Below the pieces are notes generated by a model that did no database searches, was not told the origin of the DNA, and saw nothing but the letters and a program-made list of their open reading frames with translations. A stretch of DNA of 64,000 nt from Porcincola sp945869225 (GTDB lineage Bacteria; Bacillota; Clostridia; Lachnospirales; Lachnospiraceae): the NCBI RefSeq assembly GCF_052118625.1, contig NZ_JBQKGW010000002.1, forward strand, positions 62,001 through 126,000. The letters are read 5' to 3'. Made by a program: the position numbers and the translations under genes. This document shows, one piece after another, positions 49,000-58,701 of this stretch. Position 1 is the stretch's first letter, and each line of letters opens with the position of its first letter.

Positions 49000-51762
49000 T
49001 CAAACCCTCTTTCTGAGAATCCGCTTCAGTGTCTCCCTGCCGGGGAGGTCTGCCTCCGCGATCTTCCTTGCCAGCCTGTAACTTGTCGTATTCTTCAGCA
49101 TCTCCATGGAGGTGCGCAGCATTTCATTCTCCTCCCGGAGTCTGTTTTTTTCTGCCTCCCCGCCGCTGCCTCTCACAGCCGGGTTTGCCAGCGCGTAGGC
49201 CTGGAAGACAGCGTCCGTATCCTGCGGACTGCAGTTTCTCCGCCGCACCCGCTCTGTGACGCTTCCCTGCCGTCCCTGCCGCATCCACTCTCCATACAGC
49301 ATTCTGTACGCGGCATTCATCCAGACAATATTCCGGAGCGGCACGCTCAATGCCGCTTTCCGCTTTTCGGAGAGTTCCTGAGGACTGCTTCGGATTTTCT
49401 CCAGAAGCGACAGCACCTCGCCGGCGCCTGCATTCGGCGGGACAAGCCAGCCGGCCCCTGTCTTCCGAAGACGTTCTCCCACCGCTCCGATATCGGTTCC
49501 GATGACCGGGATCCCGTTCTGCCATGATTCGGAAAGCGTATAGCAGAACGTCTCCCCCCAGATCGGAAGAATACACGCCACATCGATCTGACAGGCCTCC
49601 AGCAGCTGTCCCGCGTCCTCCTGCTCATAGACACCGGAGAAATAGACATTCTCCGGGCACTTTTCCTTCAGAACCTCCGGATCCCCGACCTGTCCGAAGA
49701 CAAAGAAGCGGAAATGCGGGTTCCCGGAATGGATGATCGCGGACAGCAGAGCGGAGCCCTTTGCCCGGGTCACCCCGCCGAGAAACGCAACGTGCAGGAT
49801 CCGCCCGCTGCGATGGCGAAGCCCACTTTCAGCTTTATTGAGATGCCTGAAAAAGCCGGTGTATACCCGTCCGTCTGTAAAGAACGCCGTCCCCTTCTGA
49901 AGCAGAACGCTCATCCGGAACCGCCCGTCAGCCATTCCCGGAAGATCGAAGACCGCGTGAAAGCCACACTGCTGATACCGTCTGTCGCAGGCCGCATCGG
50001 CCACATCCGTGCGCGGGATTTTTCGGAGCGGAAGGCGGAACACCTGCCCGCGATGATCTGTCACTTCGGCATACGCCGTTATCTTTCCGCTGTCTTCTCC
50101 CTCCAGGTATGCCCAGCCGGTGACATAGTTGAAACCGCCATCCCTTCCCGGCATCTGATCCAGGTGCGCATGCATCCGGTTCGTCCGCTTCGCAGATACG
50201 GCCCCCTTCACAATCGCATTTCCCGCCCTTTCCCTCGGGTCGCCGCTTCCGTGCGGTATGACAACGCTCCGGCTCTCCAGCTCCGGGAAAGCCTGCATCA
50301 TCACGGCCTTTGCGGATTCAGAGGGAAAGATCAGTTTCCCGCAGACTGACAGGGCACGCAGATTCTCCCGTCTCCACCTGTCGATCACAGACACATGGCC
50401 GTAGCCGCAGTTTTTGTGGAGGCACAGCCGGCAGGTTCGGTCGTCAGCCGGCGCAAAGCGGCCATCTGACGGGCAGAATCTTCCGTCAGAGTCCATCAGC
50501 TTGATCGTCGGACAGGCATAATAGTAGTCATGAAGCGTACAGATAACCGGAATCCCCAGCGATTTCGAGACCTCGAAGATATCGAGCGTCAGCCCCTCCG
50601 TATGGTGGACATGGACCAGGTCGATGTCAAATACCGTCAGGATCTGCCGGAGAATCTCTGCGAGCTTCTCGTCCCAAAATACAGGAAACAGAGGCTTCTC
50701 CCCGATCGGGAACTTCAGCATCAGCTTCTCCCCGCAGCCCCTGGGGTAGATGGTCAGCCTGAGGACTTCTCCGTCCCTGGCTGCAACAAACACGTTGTAG
50801 TCCTTCACAGCGCCGCGGACCAGATCCCGTACGTGGAGCTGTGTCCCGCCGATGTGATTCTTCGCAATTCCCTGAAAATCCAGATGCAGGAAATAAAGCA
50901 GATTTCCGGCTCCGTTCGCAAGGCGGGTATGAAGCTTGAGATTGTCCCGGATGTCCTGGTCCGGATTCTCCGCGCAGTATCGGTCATTTTCCTTCATCTG
51001 AAGCGGATAGCGCTTTCTCAGAATCCGGTCATGCTCGTCGCACAGCCGTTTTTTTTCATCGCTCTCAAAGGATGCCGTCCCCTTATGATAGATGAAGGTG
51101 TCGTCGCACAGAACATGGATGTACCCCACCATCCCGCAGCGGTTGCAGAAGTCGTTTTCCTCTCCGTACCCTCTGCCAAATGTGGCTGCGTCGAATGGTC
51201 CCGCCGCCTCGTAGGCTTCCTGGCGGATATACATACAGAAACCGACGGCCACTGAGACAGGCGGATAGCGGCGCAGCGATGTCCGCTCCACAAGCTCCGC
51301 ATACTCGTCGACATCCAGGCCGTCCGGAATCCGGTTGTCCTTCAGAAACTCCGGTACCGAGGCCAGCGTCGCTGCATTGGAAAGAGGTGTCACCGTTGCG
51401 ATCCGTACAGAGGAATCCGCACAGCGCTGAAGCTTCTCCACCCACCGGTCTGTCACAATCGTGTCAGAGTTCAAAAGAATGGTATCCCGCTGTGAGTAGG
51501 CAAGCCCTGTATTGACATTTGCGGAGAAGCCCTTGTTCTGGTCGTTGAACACCGCACAGATTCCCGGGCACCGTGCCTCCCGTTCCAGATACGGCCGGAT
51601 ACGCCCGTCTGTGCTCTTATCATCGATCAGGATGACCCGGTGCCTTGTCAGATCGGTATGCCGCTTCAGGCTCCCGACGCACAGAAGCAGGTCTTCATAG
51701 CCGTTGTAGACAGGAACCACAATATCAACCGGACGGCTGCTCTGTCTTTCTTCCGTCTTCAT
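49000..51762 (-). CDS. Fused GT2-GT4 glycosyltransferase with beta-domain insertion
   Basis: 920 aa. Residues about 10-270 are a GT2 domain (VDIVVPVYNGYEDLLLCVGSL, DTILLNSDTIVTDRW, FGRGYGEENDFCNRC). From about 285 onward comes a GT4-type GT-B enzyme: HIGGTQLHVRDLV, DIDLVHVHHTEGLTLDIFEV, VICTLHDYYYACPTI with a Cys-rich loop, and later FLGGVTRAKGSALLSAI and GETFCYTLSESWQNGIPVIGTDIGAVGE. Between the two GT-B lobes (about 535-645) a beta-rich segment (FNYVTGWAYLEGEDSGKITAYAE-like) is inserted. A helical tail follows. Its start overlaps the capping-enzyme stop by 4 nt. Confidence 0.88.
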   Translation of the reverse strand: MKTEERQSSRPVDIVVPVYNGYEDLLLCVGSLKRHTDLTRHRVILIDDKSTDGRIRPYLEREARCPGICAVFNDQNKGFSANVNTGLAYSQRDTILLNSDTIVTDRWVEKLQRCADSSVRIATVTPLSNAATLASVPEFLKDNRIPDGLDVDEYAELVERTSLRRYPPVSVAVGFCMYIRQEAYEAAGPFDAATFGRGYGEENDFCNRCGMVGYIHVLCDDTFIYHKGTASFESDEKKRLCDEHDRILRKRYPLQMKENDRYCAENPDQDIRDNLKLHTRLANGAGNLLYFLHLDFQGIAKNHIGGTQLHVRDLVRGAVKDYNVFVAARDGEVLRLTIYPRGCGEKLMLKFPIGEKPLFPVFWDEKLAEILRQILTVFDIDLVHVHHTEGLTLDIFEVSKSLGIPVICTLHDYYYACPTIKLMDSDGRFCPSDGRFAPADDRTCRLCLHKNCGYGHVSVIDRWRRENLRALSVCGKLIFPSESAKAVMMQAFPELESRSVVIPHGSGDPRERAGNAIVKGAVSAKRTNRMHAHLDQMPGRDGGFNYVTGWAYLEGEDSGKITAYAEVTDHRGQVFRLPLRKIPRTDVADAACDRRYQQCGFHAVFDLPGMADGRFRMSVLLQKGTAFFTDGRVYTGFFRHLNKAESGLRHRSGRILHVAFLGGVTRAKGSALLSAIIHSGNPHFRFFVFGQVGDPEVLKEKCPENVYFSGVYEQEDAGQLLEACQIDVACILPIWGETFCYTLSESWQNGIPVIGTDIGAVGERLRKTGAGWLVPPNAGAGEVLSLLEKIRSSPQELSEKRKAALSVPLRNIVWMNAAYRMLYGEWMRQGRQGSVTERVRRRNCSPQDTDAVFQAYALANPAVRGSGGEAEKNRLREENEMLRTSMEMLKNTTSYRLARKIAEADLPGRETLKRILRKRV

Positions 51763-53975
51763 AGTCTGAATATCCTCTGATACTTTCCGAGCAGGCTCCC
51801 TGCCCTTCCAAGCGCCCAGTCTTCACTCCTGAGATCCATCCTTCCGGCGATCCGGATCCTTTCCGGGACGCTTCCCCGGCAGACCAGGCGGTAGGACGGA
51901 TCTGTCGTCAGGAACTCGCACACCCTCGTATACCCGCCCTCCAGCGGGATCTTTTTTCTTGCCCTCGCCGCATTGACGGGCCTCAGCTGTCCGTCGGGAG
52001 AGCTCAGCGCACAAACGCAGCAGGTTCCTTCGACCGGGTCAAAACGCAGATCCCGGACTGTCTCCGGGTGCGGAATGTCAAAGACGGCCTCATATACGCC
52101 ATCCTTCAGCGAGACCTCCTGCCGCACCACATCCTTCTCTGAAAATCCCTGTCCCCGGTCCATGTAAAGGGTGGAGGTCAGACGGGCCTCCTGCCCGAAT
52201 GTATGGATATCCTTCAGGTCAGCCTTCTTCTCCGGACGGGCATACCGGGCCAGTTCATTCGCCTTCACCGTCTGCTTTTCAAAAAAGTCCGCCCATTTCC
52301 AGTACGTCTGTGCCTGCGCCGGTGTGATCTGGTACCGTCCGAGGAGCTTCTGTCTCGGCAGCACCCGCTCAAGGCTCTCATGACCGGCATACAGCTCGTT
52401 GACTGCCCGCCAGAGGATGAACCCCGCCGGAACCGGGAAGTCGAACACCCACTCCCCGTCAATGATCCATACCGTGTCCCCGCTCAGAATCAGGTTGTCA
52501 AAAATCAGGTCAATGTTCGCCGGGCAGAGAAAACTGCCTTCTCCGGCTCCGGGTTCTTCTCCGAACACCTTCCGGAATGCGTCCCGTCCCTCTTTTCCGG
52601 CCCCGCCTTCTTCCACCTTTCCCTGAAGCAGGAGACTCCAGAGGGCGTCTGTCATCCGGATGACTGCAGCGTCATCATCCGCTTCAGCGGCCCGGGCCAC
52701 CCGCTCGCCCAGGTTTTCCCCCTCAAGATACCGGTAGAAGAGTCTGCCGTCTTTCTCCTCTCCGCAGAGCATACGGACCGGATATTGTCTTCCTTCCAGA
52801 AAGAGCGTCCTTGTTTCCTGCGTTTTTTCATATTCATGCATCCGAAGCAGGTGTGCACGCGCGGCATCCGTCAGCGGCTCCTTTGAGACAACTCTCTGTC
52901 CATCCCCCGTTCTCCTGATGACCGTCTGAATCCGGAAACAAGAAGCTCTGTCAGAATTCACTTTCGCGTAGAGTACTTCGCTTCCCCCGCCGGTTTCCTC
53001 CGGGGGCTCCAGCCGTTCAGACGCCGACAGCTCCACAAGAAATGAATTCATAAATGAAGCCAGCACACCTTCTTTCTGAAGGCTGGCGGCCATCTCGCAC
53101 TCCGGAAAAAGCTCCAGCCTCCGGGCATCAAAATTCCACCGGTTCCGGTCATAGGAAGCTGCAGACAGCGTCTCGTCCGTGAAAACTTCTCCGGGAAACT
53201 TGTAGTCAGGGGACGGGTAGTAAAACCGCCGGACACGGAGACCGCAGTCTGACGCGAGGTCCAGCCACTCCGCCCTGGAAAAGGTCCGCACGCCTGAGCC
53301 CTGCCGGTATCCCTTCAGACCCTCCATATAGTTGCCAGTGTGGTCCTCCGGTGCCCCGGCAAAATACTTCAGTCCAAGCCGGTTCTCAATCGCAACCAGA
53401 AGGACCCCGTCCTCTTTCAGGAAACCGGCGCAGCGTCTGAGGAAGGTCCGGTAAGGCTGCCCCTCCTTTGTGAAGGATCCCGCATACTCGAAGACCCCGT
53501 TCAGAATCACATAGTCAAAAAGGCCGGGAAACTTCATCTCATTGAGATTCCCGACCATAATCTTCAGATTGTCTGCACACCTGTGCCGCTCATAGTTGAT
53601 CATACAGCGCCGCTTCGACAGATCGACACTCGTCACAGACGCCATTTTTTTGCAGAGAATCCCCGTCACTGCGCCAGGTCCGGCCCCTATCTCGAGCGCA
53701 GCGGCATCCTTTCTGAAGGGATACCAGGAAAGAATGTTCTCACGGACAGGGGACAAGTGGTAAAGATATGCAAATCCATCGGTCTCATTTCCAGTCCGGT
53801 ATGCCTCGTCGATGACTCCGTAGAGCATATCCTGCGCATCCGACTGGCTGCCCGGGGCTTCTGCCGCTTTCCTGGCTGCTGTCAGCTTTCTGACATCCCC
53901 AAGAATCCGATCCTCCACGTCCCCGTCAGAGTACTGGTCGCTTCCACGATAATAATCCAAATTCAGCTCTGCCAT
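51759..53975 (-). CDS. Methyltransferase-kinase fusion, WbdD-like chain terminator candidate
   Basis: 738 aa. Residues about 50-250 are a class I SAM methyltransferase: ALEIGAGPGAVTGIL at 93-107, VDLS at 117-120, FDYVILNGVFEYA. Residues about 330-545 look like a small-molecule kinase: NIDLIFDN at 487-494 fits the catalytic D-x4-N pattern and WIIDGEWVFDF at 503-513 the metal-binding aspartate. A C-terminal beta-rich region follows. The order methyltransferase then kinase is that of WbdD, which caps O8/O9-type O-polysaccharide and stops elongation. Its position next to a Wzt with a long C-terminal domain supports the same role. Start ATG 53975 has GGAG 7 nt upstream. Confidence 0.72.
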   Translation of the reverse strand: MAELNLDYYRGSDQYSDGDVEDRILGDVRKLTAARKAAEAPGSQSDAQDMLYGVIDEAYRTGNETDGFAYLYHLSPVRENILSWYPFRKDAAALEIGAGPGAVTGILCKKMASVTSVDLSKRRCMINYERHRCADNLKIMVGNLNEMKFPGLFDYVILNGVFEYAGSFTKEGQPYRTFLRRCAGFLKEDGVLLVAIENRLGLKYFAGAPEDHTGNYMEGLKGYRQGSGVRTFSRAEWLDLASDCGLRVRRFYYPSPDYKFPGEVFTDETLSAASYDRNRWNFDARRLELFPECEMAASLQKEGVLASFMNSFLVELSASERLEPPEETGGGSEVLYAKVNSDRASCFRIQTVIRRTGDGQRVVSKEPLTDAARAHLLRMHEYEKTQETRTLFLEGRQYPVRMLCGEEKDGRLFYRYLEGENLGERVARAAEADDDAAVIRMTDALWSLLLQGKVEEGGAGKEGRDAFRKVFGEEPGAGEGSFLCPANIDLIFDNLILSGDTVWIIDGEWVFDFPVPAGFILWRAVNELYAGHESLERVLPRQKLLGRYQITPAQAQTYWKWADFFEKQTVKANELARYARPEKKADLKDIHTFGQEARLTSTLYMDRGQGFSEKDVVRQEVSLKDGVYEAVFDIPHPETVRDLRFDPVEGTCCVCALSSPDGQLRPVNAARARKKIPLEGGYTRVCEFLTTDPSYRLVCRGSVPERIRIAGRMDLRSEDWALGRAGSLLGKYQRIFRL

Positions 53976-53976
53976 C

Positions 53977-55353
53977 TCATATCTCCGGATCCAGCACGCA
54001 GGTGCTGTTCATGTCATAGAAACCGACTGTGTCACGATTCGATACAACTGTCAGCGATATGACATCATAGAGTCTGTGGAACACCCGGAACATCCCGTCC
54101 TGATAACCGGTACATCCCAGCGAAAGCAGGTATTCCCCGCCCTGCAGGTCAATCCTCTGAGTAAACTCCACCACATGTTCATCGCCGTCGTGCATCGTCG
54201 GAACCGGGACACGTTCCATCGTCGTGTTTGTCCCGCAGATCTCAATGCCCTTCATGTTCTTGATTGTAAAAGCGAAGATCGGCTCCAGAATGTCCGCATG
54301 CGCCCGGATTTTCATCCTGACCGTGAACATGGTTCCCTTCAGAAAGTTGGAGGTCATCAGTCCGTTCTCATCCAGAAGCGCATAGTCGACAATCTCTCCA
54401 TTTTTTTCCCCGTACTCGACCAGGCTGGGGTTGACCGGATATCTGCTCTTCCACAGACCGGCACCGCTGCCGGTTCCCTGTATCCCCGCCTTCTCCCCGT
54501 CTGCTGCCTCCGGCTGTTCCGCGGTCTTCTCCTCATACTGACCGACCAGCACCTTTTTGTACAGGTCTATGGCCTCCTTCGGCGTCCCATCGTAGATCAG
54601 GTCGCCCTGATTGAGCAGAATTGCCCTGTCGCAGTACCGGGAGATCGCTGAGAGGTCATGCGATACGAACAGGATGGTCTTCCCCGCCCGCCGAAACTCC
54701 TCGAACTTCCGGTAACACTTGGACTGAAAGAAAACGTCCCCGACTGACAGAGCTTCATCGACAATCAGGATCTCCGGATCGATATTGATTGCAACCGCAA
54801 AGGCCAGCCGGACAAACATGCCGGAGGAGTAGGATTTGACCGGCTGGTTGATGTAATCCCCGATATCCGCAAAGCGGATGATATCATCCAGCCGGGCATC
54901 GATCTCCTCCTTCGTGAAACCGATCATCGCCCCGTTCAGATAGACATTCTCAATTCCCGTGTATTCCATGTTGAAGCCGGCTCCCAGCTCCAGCAGGGCG
55001 GAAATCCTGCCGTCGACACGGATGCTTCCTGCAGTCGGTGTCAGAACACCGGTGATCAGCTTGAGCATGGTCGACTTTCCGGAGCCATTCGTTCCGATGA
55101 TGCCGACCGTCTCGCCCCGTTTCACCCGGAAGCTGACATGATTTAATGCATATTTTTTCTTGTAGGTCTTCTTTCTGTCAAGTCCCAGCGTCTCCCAGAG
55201 CCTGTCTCTCTGCCGCTCATACAGGCGGTAGACCTTCGTGACATCACATACCTCGATGGCGGTATCATCAATGTTCCGCTTCTGAAGCCCTTCCGCCTCT
55301 TTTTGTTTCTTCCCGAATCGATGCAAGTTAGAACTCTCCTTCTCGCCGGACAT
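53977..55353 (-). CDS. Polysaccharide ABC exporter ATPase with C-terminal domain (Wzt type)
   Basis: 458 aa. ATPase domain: Walker A GTNGSGKST at 87-95, signature YSSGM at 175-179, Walker B ILIVDE at 195-200, SHD at 231-233. After a linker (about 275-310) a C-terminal beta-sandwich (about 310-458: FTVRMKIRAHADILEPIFAFTIKN, MERVPVPTMHDGDEH) corresponds to the carbohydrate-binding domain of Wzt proteins that recognise a capped chain end. The ATG at 55353 shares one base with the permease stop (TGATG); an upstream frame to 55602 lies within the permease gene. Confidence 0.93.
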   Translation of the reverse strand: MSGEKESSNLHRFGKKQKEAEGLQKRNIDDTAIEVCDVTKVYRLYERQRDRLWETLGLDRKKTYKKKYALNHVSFRVKRGETVGIIGTNGSGKSTMLKLITGVLTPTAGSIRVDGRISALLELGAGFNMEYTGIENVYLNGAMIGFTKEEIDARLDDIIRFADIGDYINQPVKSYSSGMFVRLAFAVAINIDPEILIVDEALSVGDVFFQSKCYRKFEEFRRAGKTILFVSHDLSAISRYCDRAILLNQGDLIYDGTPKEAIDLYKKVLVGQYEEKTAEQPEAADGEKAGIQGTGSGAGLWKSRYPVNPSLVEYGEKNGEIVDYALLDENGLMTSNFLKGTMFTVRMKIRAHADILEPIFAFTIKNMKGIEICGTNTTMERVPVPTMHDGDEHVVEFTQRIDLQGGEYLLSLGCTGYQDGMFRVFHRLYDVISLTVVSNRDTVGFYDMNSTCVLDPEI

Positions 55354-56150
55354 CACAGAACGTCCGCAAAATGGCCCCTGGATCGTCTGAATGTCCTTGT
55401 CCCCCACAGATAAGCAAGAATCGTGAAGATCCAGAACCAGGCTGTCAGCGCCGGATGATGCCAGAACGGAACATGCCCGATCAGGCTGTCCCGGTACCCG
55501 TAACAGATATAGTACATGGGGTTCAGCTTGAAGATCCAGCAGACCATCTTCGGCAGACGCGGCGCAATGTCTGCAAAATTCCACATAATCGGTGTGAACC
55601 ATACCCCGACCTGAAGAGCGATCGCCACAATCTGGACATTATCGCGAAACAGGACAGAAATGGCGGCTGTCCCATAGGACAAACTCAGCACCAGGATGAA
55701 CATGCAGCCTGAGTAGTAAAGCAGCTGAAAGCTGTACCAGCCCGGAAATTTTCCGTAGAGACAGTACAGCACATACGTCAGCACCACGAAGAACACATGT
55801 ACATACAGCGCCGAACACGCCTTTACAATCGGGAGAATCTCAATCCGGAACACAACCTTCTTGACAAGATAGCTGTATTCGACCAGCGAGTTGGTACCGC
55901 CGGTCAGCGCATCGTTGAAATAGAACCACGGGACCAGCCCTGCCAGCATCCACAGAATAAAGGGGACCCCGCCGTAGCTCTGCGTCTGCCTGAGTCCGAC
56001 CTGAAAGACAAACCAGTACATCAGGACGGTGACGACAGGCTGAACCAGTGCCCAGAGAATTCCCATATAGGAACCGGCAAACTTCTTGCGAAAGTCATTC
56101 TTTGCCAGTGTCACGATCAGTTTTCGTTCTGTTATCAGATATTTCAGCAT
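55353..56150 (-). CDS. Polysaccharide ABC exporter permease (Wzm/TagG type)
   Basis: ABC-2 family membrane protein of 265 aa with about six membrane segments. Seen: FRKKFAGSYMGILWALVQPVVTVLMYWFVFQVGL near the N-terminus, WMLAGLVPWFYFNDALTGG, and the C-terminal PKMVCWIFKLNPMYYICYGYRDSLIG typical of this family. Start ATG 56150 lies 56 nt inside the end of the upstream gene, and the stop overlaps wzt, so the three are coupled. Confidence 0.93.
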   Translation of the reverse strand: MLKYLITERKLIVTLAKNDFRKKFAGSYMGILWALVQPVVTVLMYWFVFQVGLRQTQSYGGVPFILWMLAGLVPWFYFNDALTGGTNSLVEYSYLVKKVVFRIEILPIVKACSALYVHVFFVVLTYVLYCLYGKFPGWYSFQLLYYSGCMFILVLSLSYGTAAISVLFRDNVQIVAIALQVGVWFTPIMWNFADIAPRLPKMVCWIFKLNPMYYICYGYRDSLIGHVPFWHHPALTAWFWIFTILAYLWGTRTFRRSRGHFADVL

Positions 56151-58491
56151 GCTTTGATCTTTCTGAATAGAATGTTCTGTACTTCATCGCGCCGTGAAAG
56201 GCATAACTGATAAAGCAGAGGCAGCTTTTTGGAATCGACATGCCCATACAGCGGTAGGAACGCCAGGTCATGCGCGCACTCTTCAGTTTGCTGCCGCTCT
56301 TTCCGCTCTCAGAAATCCGGTAGTACAGAAGTGGTTCGCTGACCCCGCAGGCCGTCTTGTATCGCCGGATGATACTCATCCATGTAATGTAATCTTCGTG
56401 CGCTCCCTCACAGGCCATCGGAAACTGCCGGACCACTGATGTCAATGCCACAACGGAGGAACAGTTGATCGGATTCTGCCGAAGAAGATCCTTTTCCGTC
56501 AGAAGCTCCTTCACACCGATGACGTGACCGGTCAGACTTCCGTCCGGGTTCATCAGCTCCCTCCCTGTGCAGCAGAGGACGCAGCCCGTCTGGTAGATCC
56601 GGGCAAACTGCTTCTTCAGCTTATCCTTCGCCCATATATCATCGGCGTCCAGATAGGCAATATACTGGCCGCGTGCCAGCAGTGCCCCGCGGTTGCGCGT
56701 TTTTGCCACGCCAAGACGCTTCTCATTCCGATAGAAATGAACCCTTGCATCGCCCTTGTACCGTTCCTGTACACTCCCTATGTCATCTCTTGATCCATCA
56801 TCCAGAACCAGCACTTCCAGACGCTGCACGGAGCCTCTGCCGATCTGCTGCGAGGACTCGAAGTGCAGACCCTGCATGAGTGCACTGTCAATTGCAGACG
56901 GAAGGGTATCTGCGGCATTATAGCACGGAATGATAACAGAAACCAGAAGTCCCGGCTCATGTCCGGCCATCACATCCACCGCCCGCACGCCTTTCGGGAG
57001 TGCTGCCGCGCTTTCCCAGCTTTCTCCAAGTTCCCCCTGGCGCACCTGGTCGATCTCCTGCTGCCACTTCAGTTCATCCACGGTATGCTGAACTTCCATT
57101 TCCAGCTGCCTGCGGCTCTGACTGTCCTGGTCGGGCAATGCTGTCTTCTGTGACTGGTCTACACCCTCTGTATTCTCCTTCTGGAATATAACCTTTACAG
57201 TCGCAGCAACCAGCTGAAAATCCAGCCAGAGGGAGTAATTCTCGATGTAAGTCAGATCCAGTTTCAGTTTATCGTAGGGCTTTGTATTGTACTTGCCATA
57301 GACCTGCGCGTACCCTGTCAGGCCGGCCTTCATCTTCAGACGATATGTAAATTCCGGGATTTCCTTCTCATACTGAGCAGCGATTTCAGGGCGCTCCGGT
57401 CTCGGTCCGACGATCGACATCTCGCCCTTGATGATGTTGAACAGCTGAGGAAGCTCGTCAAAATGAATTTTCCGGATCACTCTGCCGACCGGTGTCACAC
57501 GCCGGTCTCCCTTTGCGGCAAGTCTCGCTCCATTTTTTTCTGAATCAACACTCATCGATCTGAACTTGATGATCTGGAAAACCTTCCCATCCTTTGTCAG
57601 ACGATCCTGTCTGTAGAACACAGGTCCCCCGTCGTAGCACTTGACCAGGACTGCAATCAAAAGCAGGACCGGGGAGAGAATGACCGTCAGCAGAATACTG
57701 ACCACAATGTCAAGGAGCCGCTTCACAAAAGCTTCCTCGACCGTCAGTCCCCTGTTCCGCATTAACAGAAGCGGCGTGTCAAACATGTGGATTTTTTCCG
57801 CTGACATCAGCATGATGTCGGAGATCTTCGGGCTGCAGTAGCAGCGGATGTTTCGTTCAAAGCAGTATTTCACCAGCACATTTCGTTCATGCGAGGAGAT
57901 ATCCCCGAGAATACAGGTTTCATACCGCAAAATCCGTTCTTTGATGAAATCCAGCCCCTTGTCAATCATCACAGCTTCCGCGATGACATACTTGTCCCGC
58001 CTGGACGCAATGTTCTTCAGAAGCTTTTCAGGGTTGTGCACATCATAGACCAGGATCACCGACTTCGGCGGATAGATGGTGTTGTAAATCCACCTCATAA
58101 ACACCACCCAGAGAATGACAACCAGAAGGTTGACAAAAGTCAGTTTCACCATCGGGCCCGTATGGGAGAGGAATCTCCATCTGCCGATCAGCGCCAGCTG
58201 AAGGTAAGCCAGAACATTCGTAAGCAGTACGGAGAAAATCTGGGAGATGATGACATCCAGCACCCTCATATATCCGACTTTCAGGGCGCCAAACAGCTTG
58301 CTCACCAGGATGACTGTCAGAAAATAGAGGGCGATCAGCGCCCAGTTGCCTCTTCTCCAGTAGAAGAACCGCATCACGCCGCGCACATTATAGTACTTGT
58401 ACCAGATCCACGCGAAATTCGCTGTCTGAAGTCCGATCACGAGCAGGGACGCCAGAAACATAATCAGCCGCTTGTATCTTTCTCTTCTCAT
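56095..58491 (-). CDS. Phosphoglycosyltransferase fused to a family 2 glycosyltransferase
   Basis: 798 aa. Four to five N-terminal membrane segments, a middle nucleotide-fold domain (PPKSVILVYDVHNPEKLL), the priming domain at about 255-440 (KRLLDIVVSILLTVILSPVL, FYRQDRLTKDGKVFQIIKFRSM, catalytic DE in HFDELPQLFNIIKGEMSIVG), a charged linker, and a GT2 domain from about 516 (LVSVIIPCYNAADTLPSAIDSA, YIAYLDADDIWAKDKL). It could both load the first sugar and add the second. ATG 58491 is the start matching the family; the ribosome site is weak. First gene of the locus. Confidence 0.9.
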   Translation of the reverse strand: MRRERYKRLIMFLASLLVIGLQTANFAWIWYKYYNVRGVMRFFYWRRGNWALIALYFLTVILVSKLFGALKVGYMRVLDVIISQIFSVLLTNVLAYLQLALIGRWRFLSHTGPMVKLTFVNLLVVILWVVFMRWIYNTIYPPKSVILVYDVHNPEKLLKNIASRRDKYVIAEAVMIDKGLDFIKERILRYETCILGDISSHERNVLVKYCFERNIRCYCSPKISDIMLMSAEKIHMFDTPLLLMRNRGLTVEEAFVKRLLDIVVSILLTVILSPVLLLIAVLVKCYDGGPVFYRQDRLTKDGKVFQIIKFRSMSVDSEKNGARLAAKGDRRVTPVGRVIRKIHFDELPQLFNIIKGEMSIVGPRPERPEIAAQYEKEIPEFTYRLKMKAGLTGYAQVYGKYNTKPYDKLKLDLTYIENYSLWLDFQLVAATVKVIFQKENTEGVDQSQKTALPDQDSQSRRQLEMEVQHTVDELKWQQEIDQVRQGELGESWESAAALPKGVRAVDVMAGHEPGLLVSVIIPCYNAADTLPSAIDSALMQGLHFESSQQIGRGSVQRLEVLVLDDGSRDDIGSVQERYKGDARVHFYRNEKRLGVAKTRNRGALLARGQYIAYLDADDIWAKDKLKKQFARIYQTGCVLCCTGRELMNPDGSLTGHVIGVKELLTEKDLLRQNPINCSSVVALTSVVRQFPMACEGAHEDYITWMSIIRRYKTACGVSEPLLYYRISESGKSGSKLKSARMTWRSYRCMGMSIPKSCLCFISYAFHGAMKYRTFYSERSKHAEISDNRTKTDRDTGKE

Positions 58492-58596
58492 ATTCAGTCC
58501 ATCCGTTCTTCCCGGAGTATCCATCCGTCTGCCGGCACCGTGATAACAGCATCCTTTCGGCTTATCCTGCAGCTTGCATCGAAGGCCTTCCAGCGT

Positions 58597-58622
58597 CCGG
58601 TGCACCACATGAGGTGCCCCGG
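58597..58622. other. Hairpin upstream of the polysaccharide locus
   Basis: CCGG-GCACC and GGTGC-CCGG arms with one mismatch and a 6-nt loop, no T-tract. It is the only structure seen in the 210-nt gap 58492-58701 between the transpeptidase gene and the locus; no clear promoter was recognised there. Confidence 0.3.
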
Positions 58623-58701
58623 CACGCAGTCTGCCGGACACGCCTCCGTCCTGTTTGGAAAGCGTGCCCGGCAGATATCCGCCCGGCCAGGTTCACATGT
58701 T

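Noticed and set aside
36559..58491. Polysaccharide locus as a horizontally acquired island
   Set aside because: No integrase, transposase, flanking repeat or tRNA was seen and the GC-rich base use looks like the surroundings; the evidence is not sufficient.
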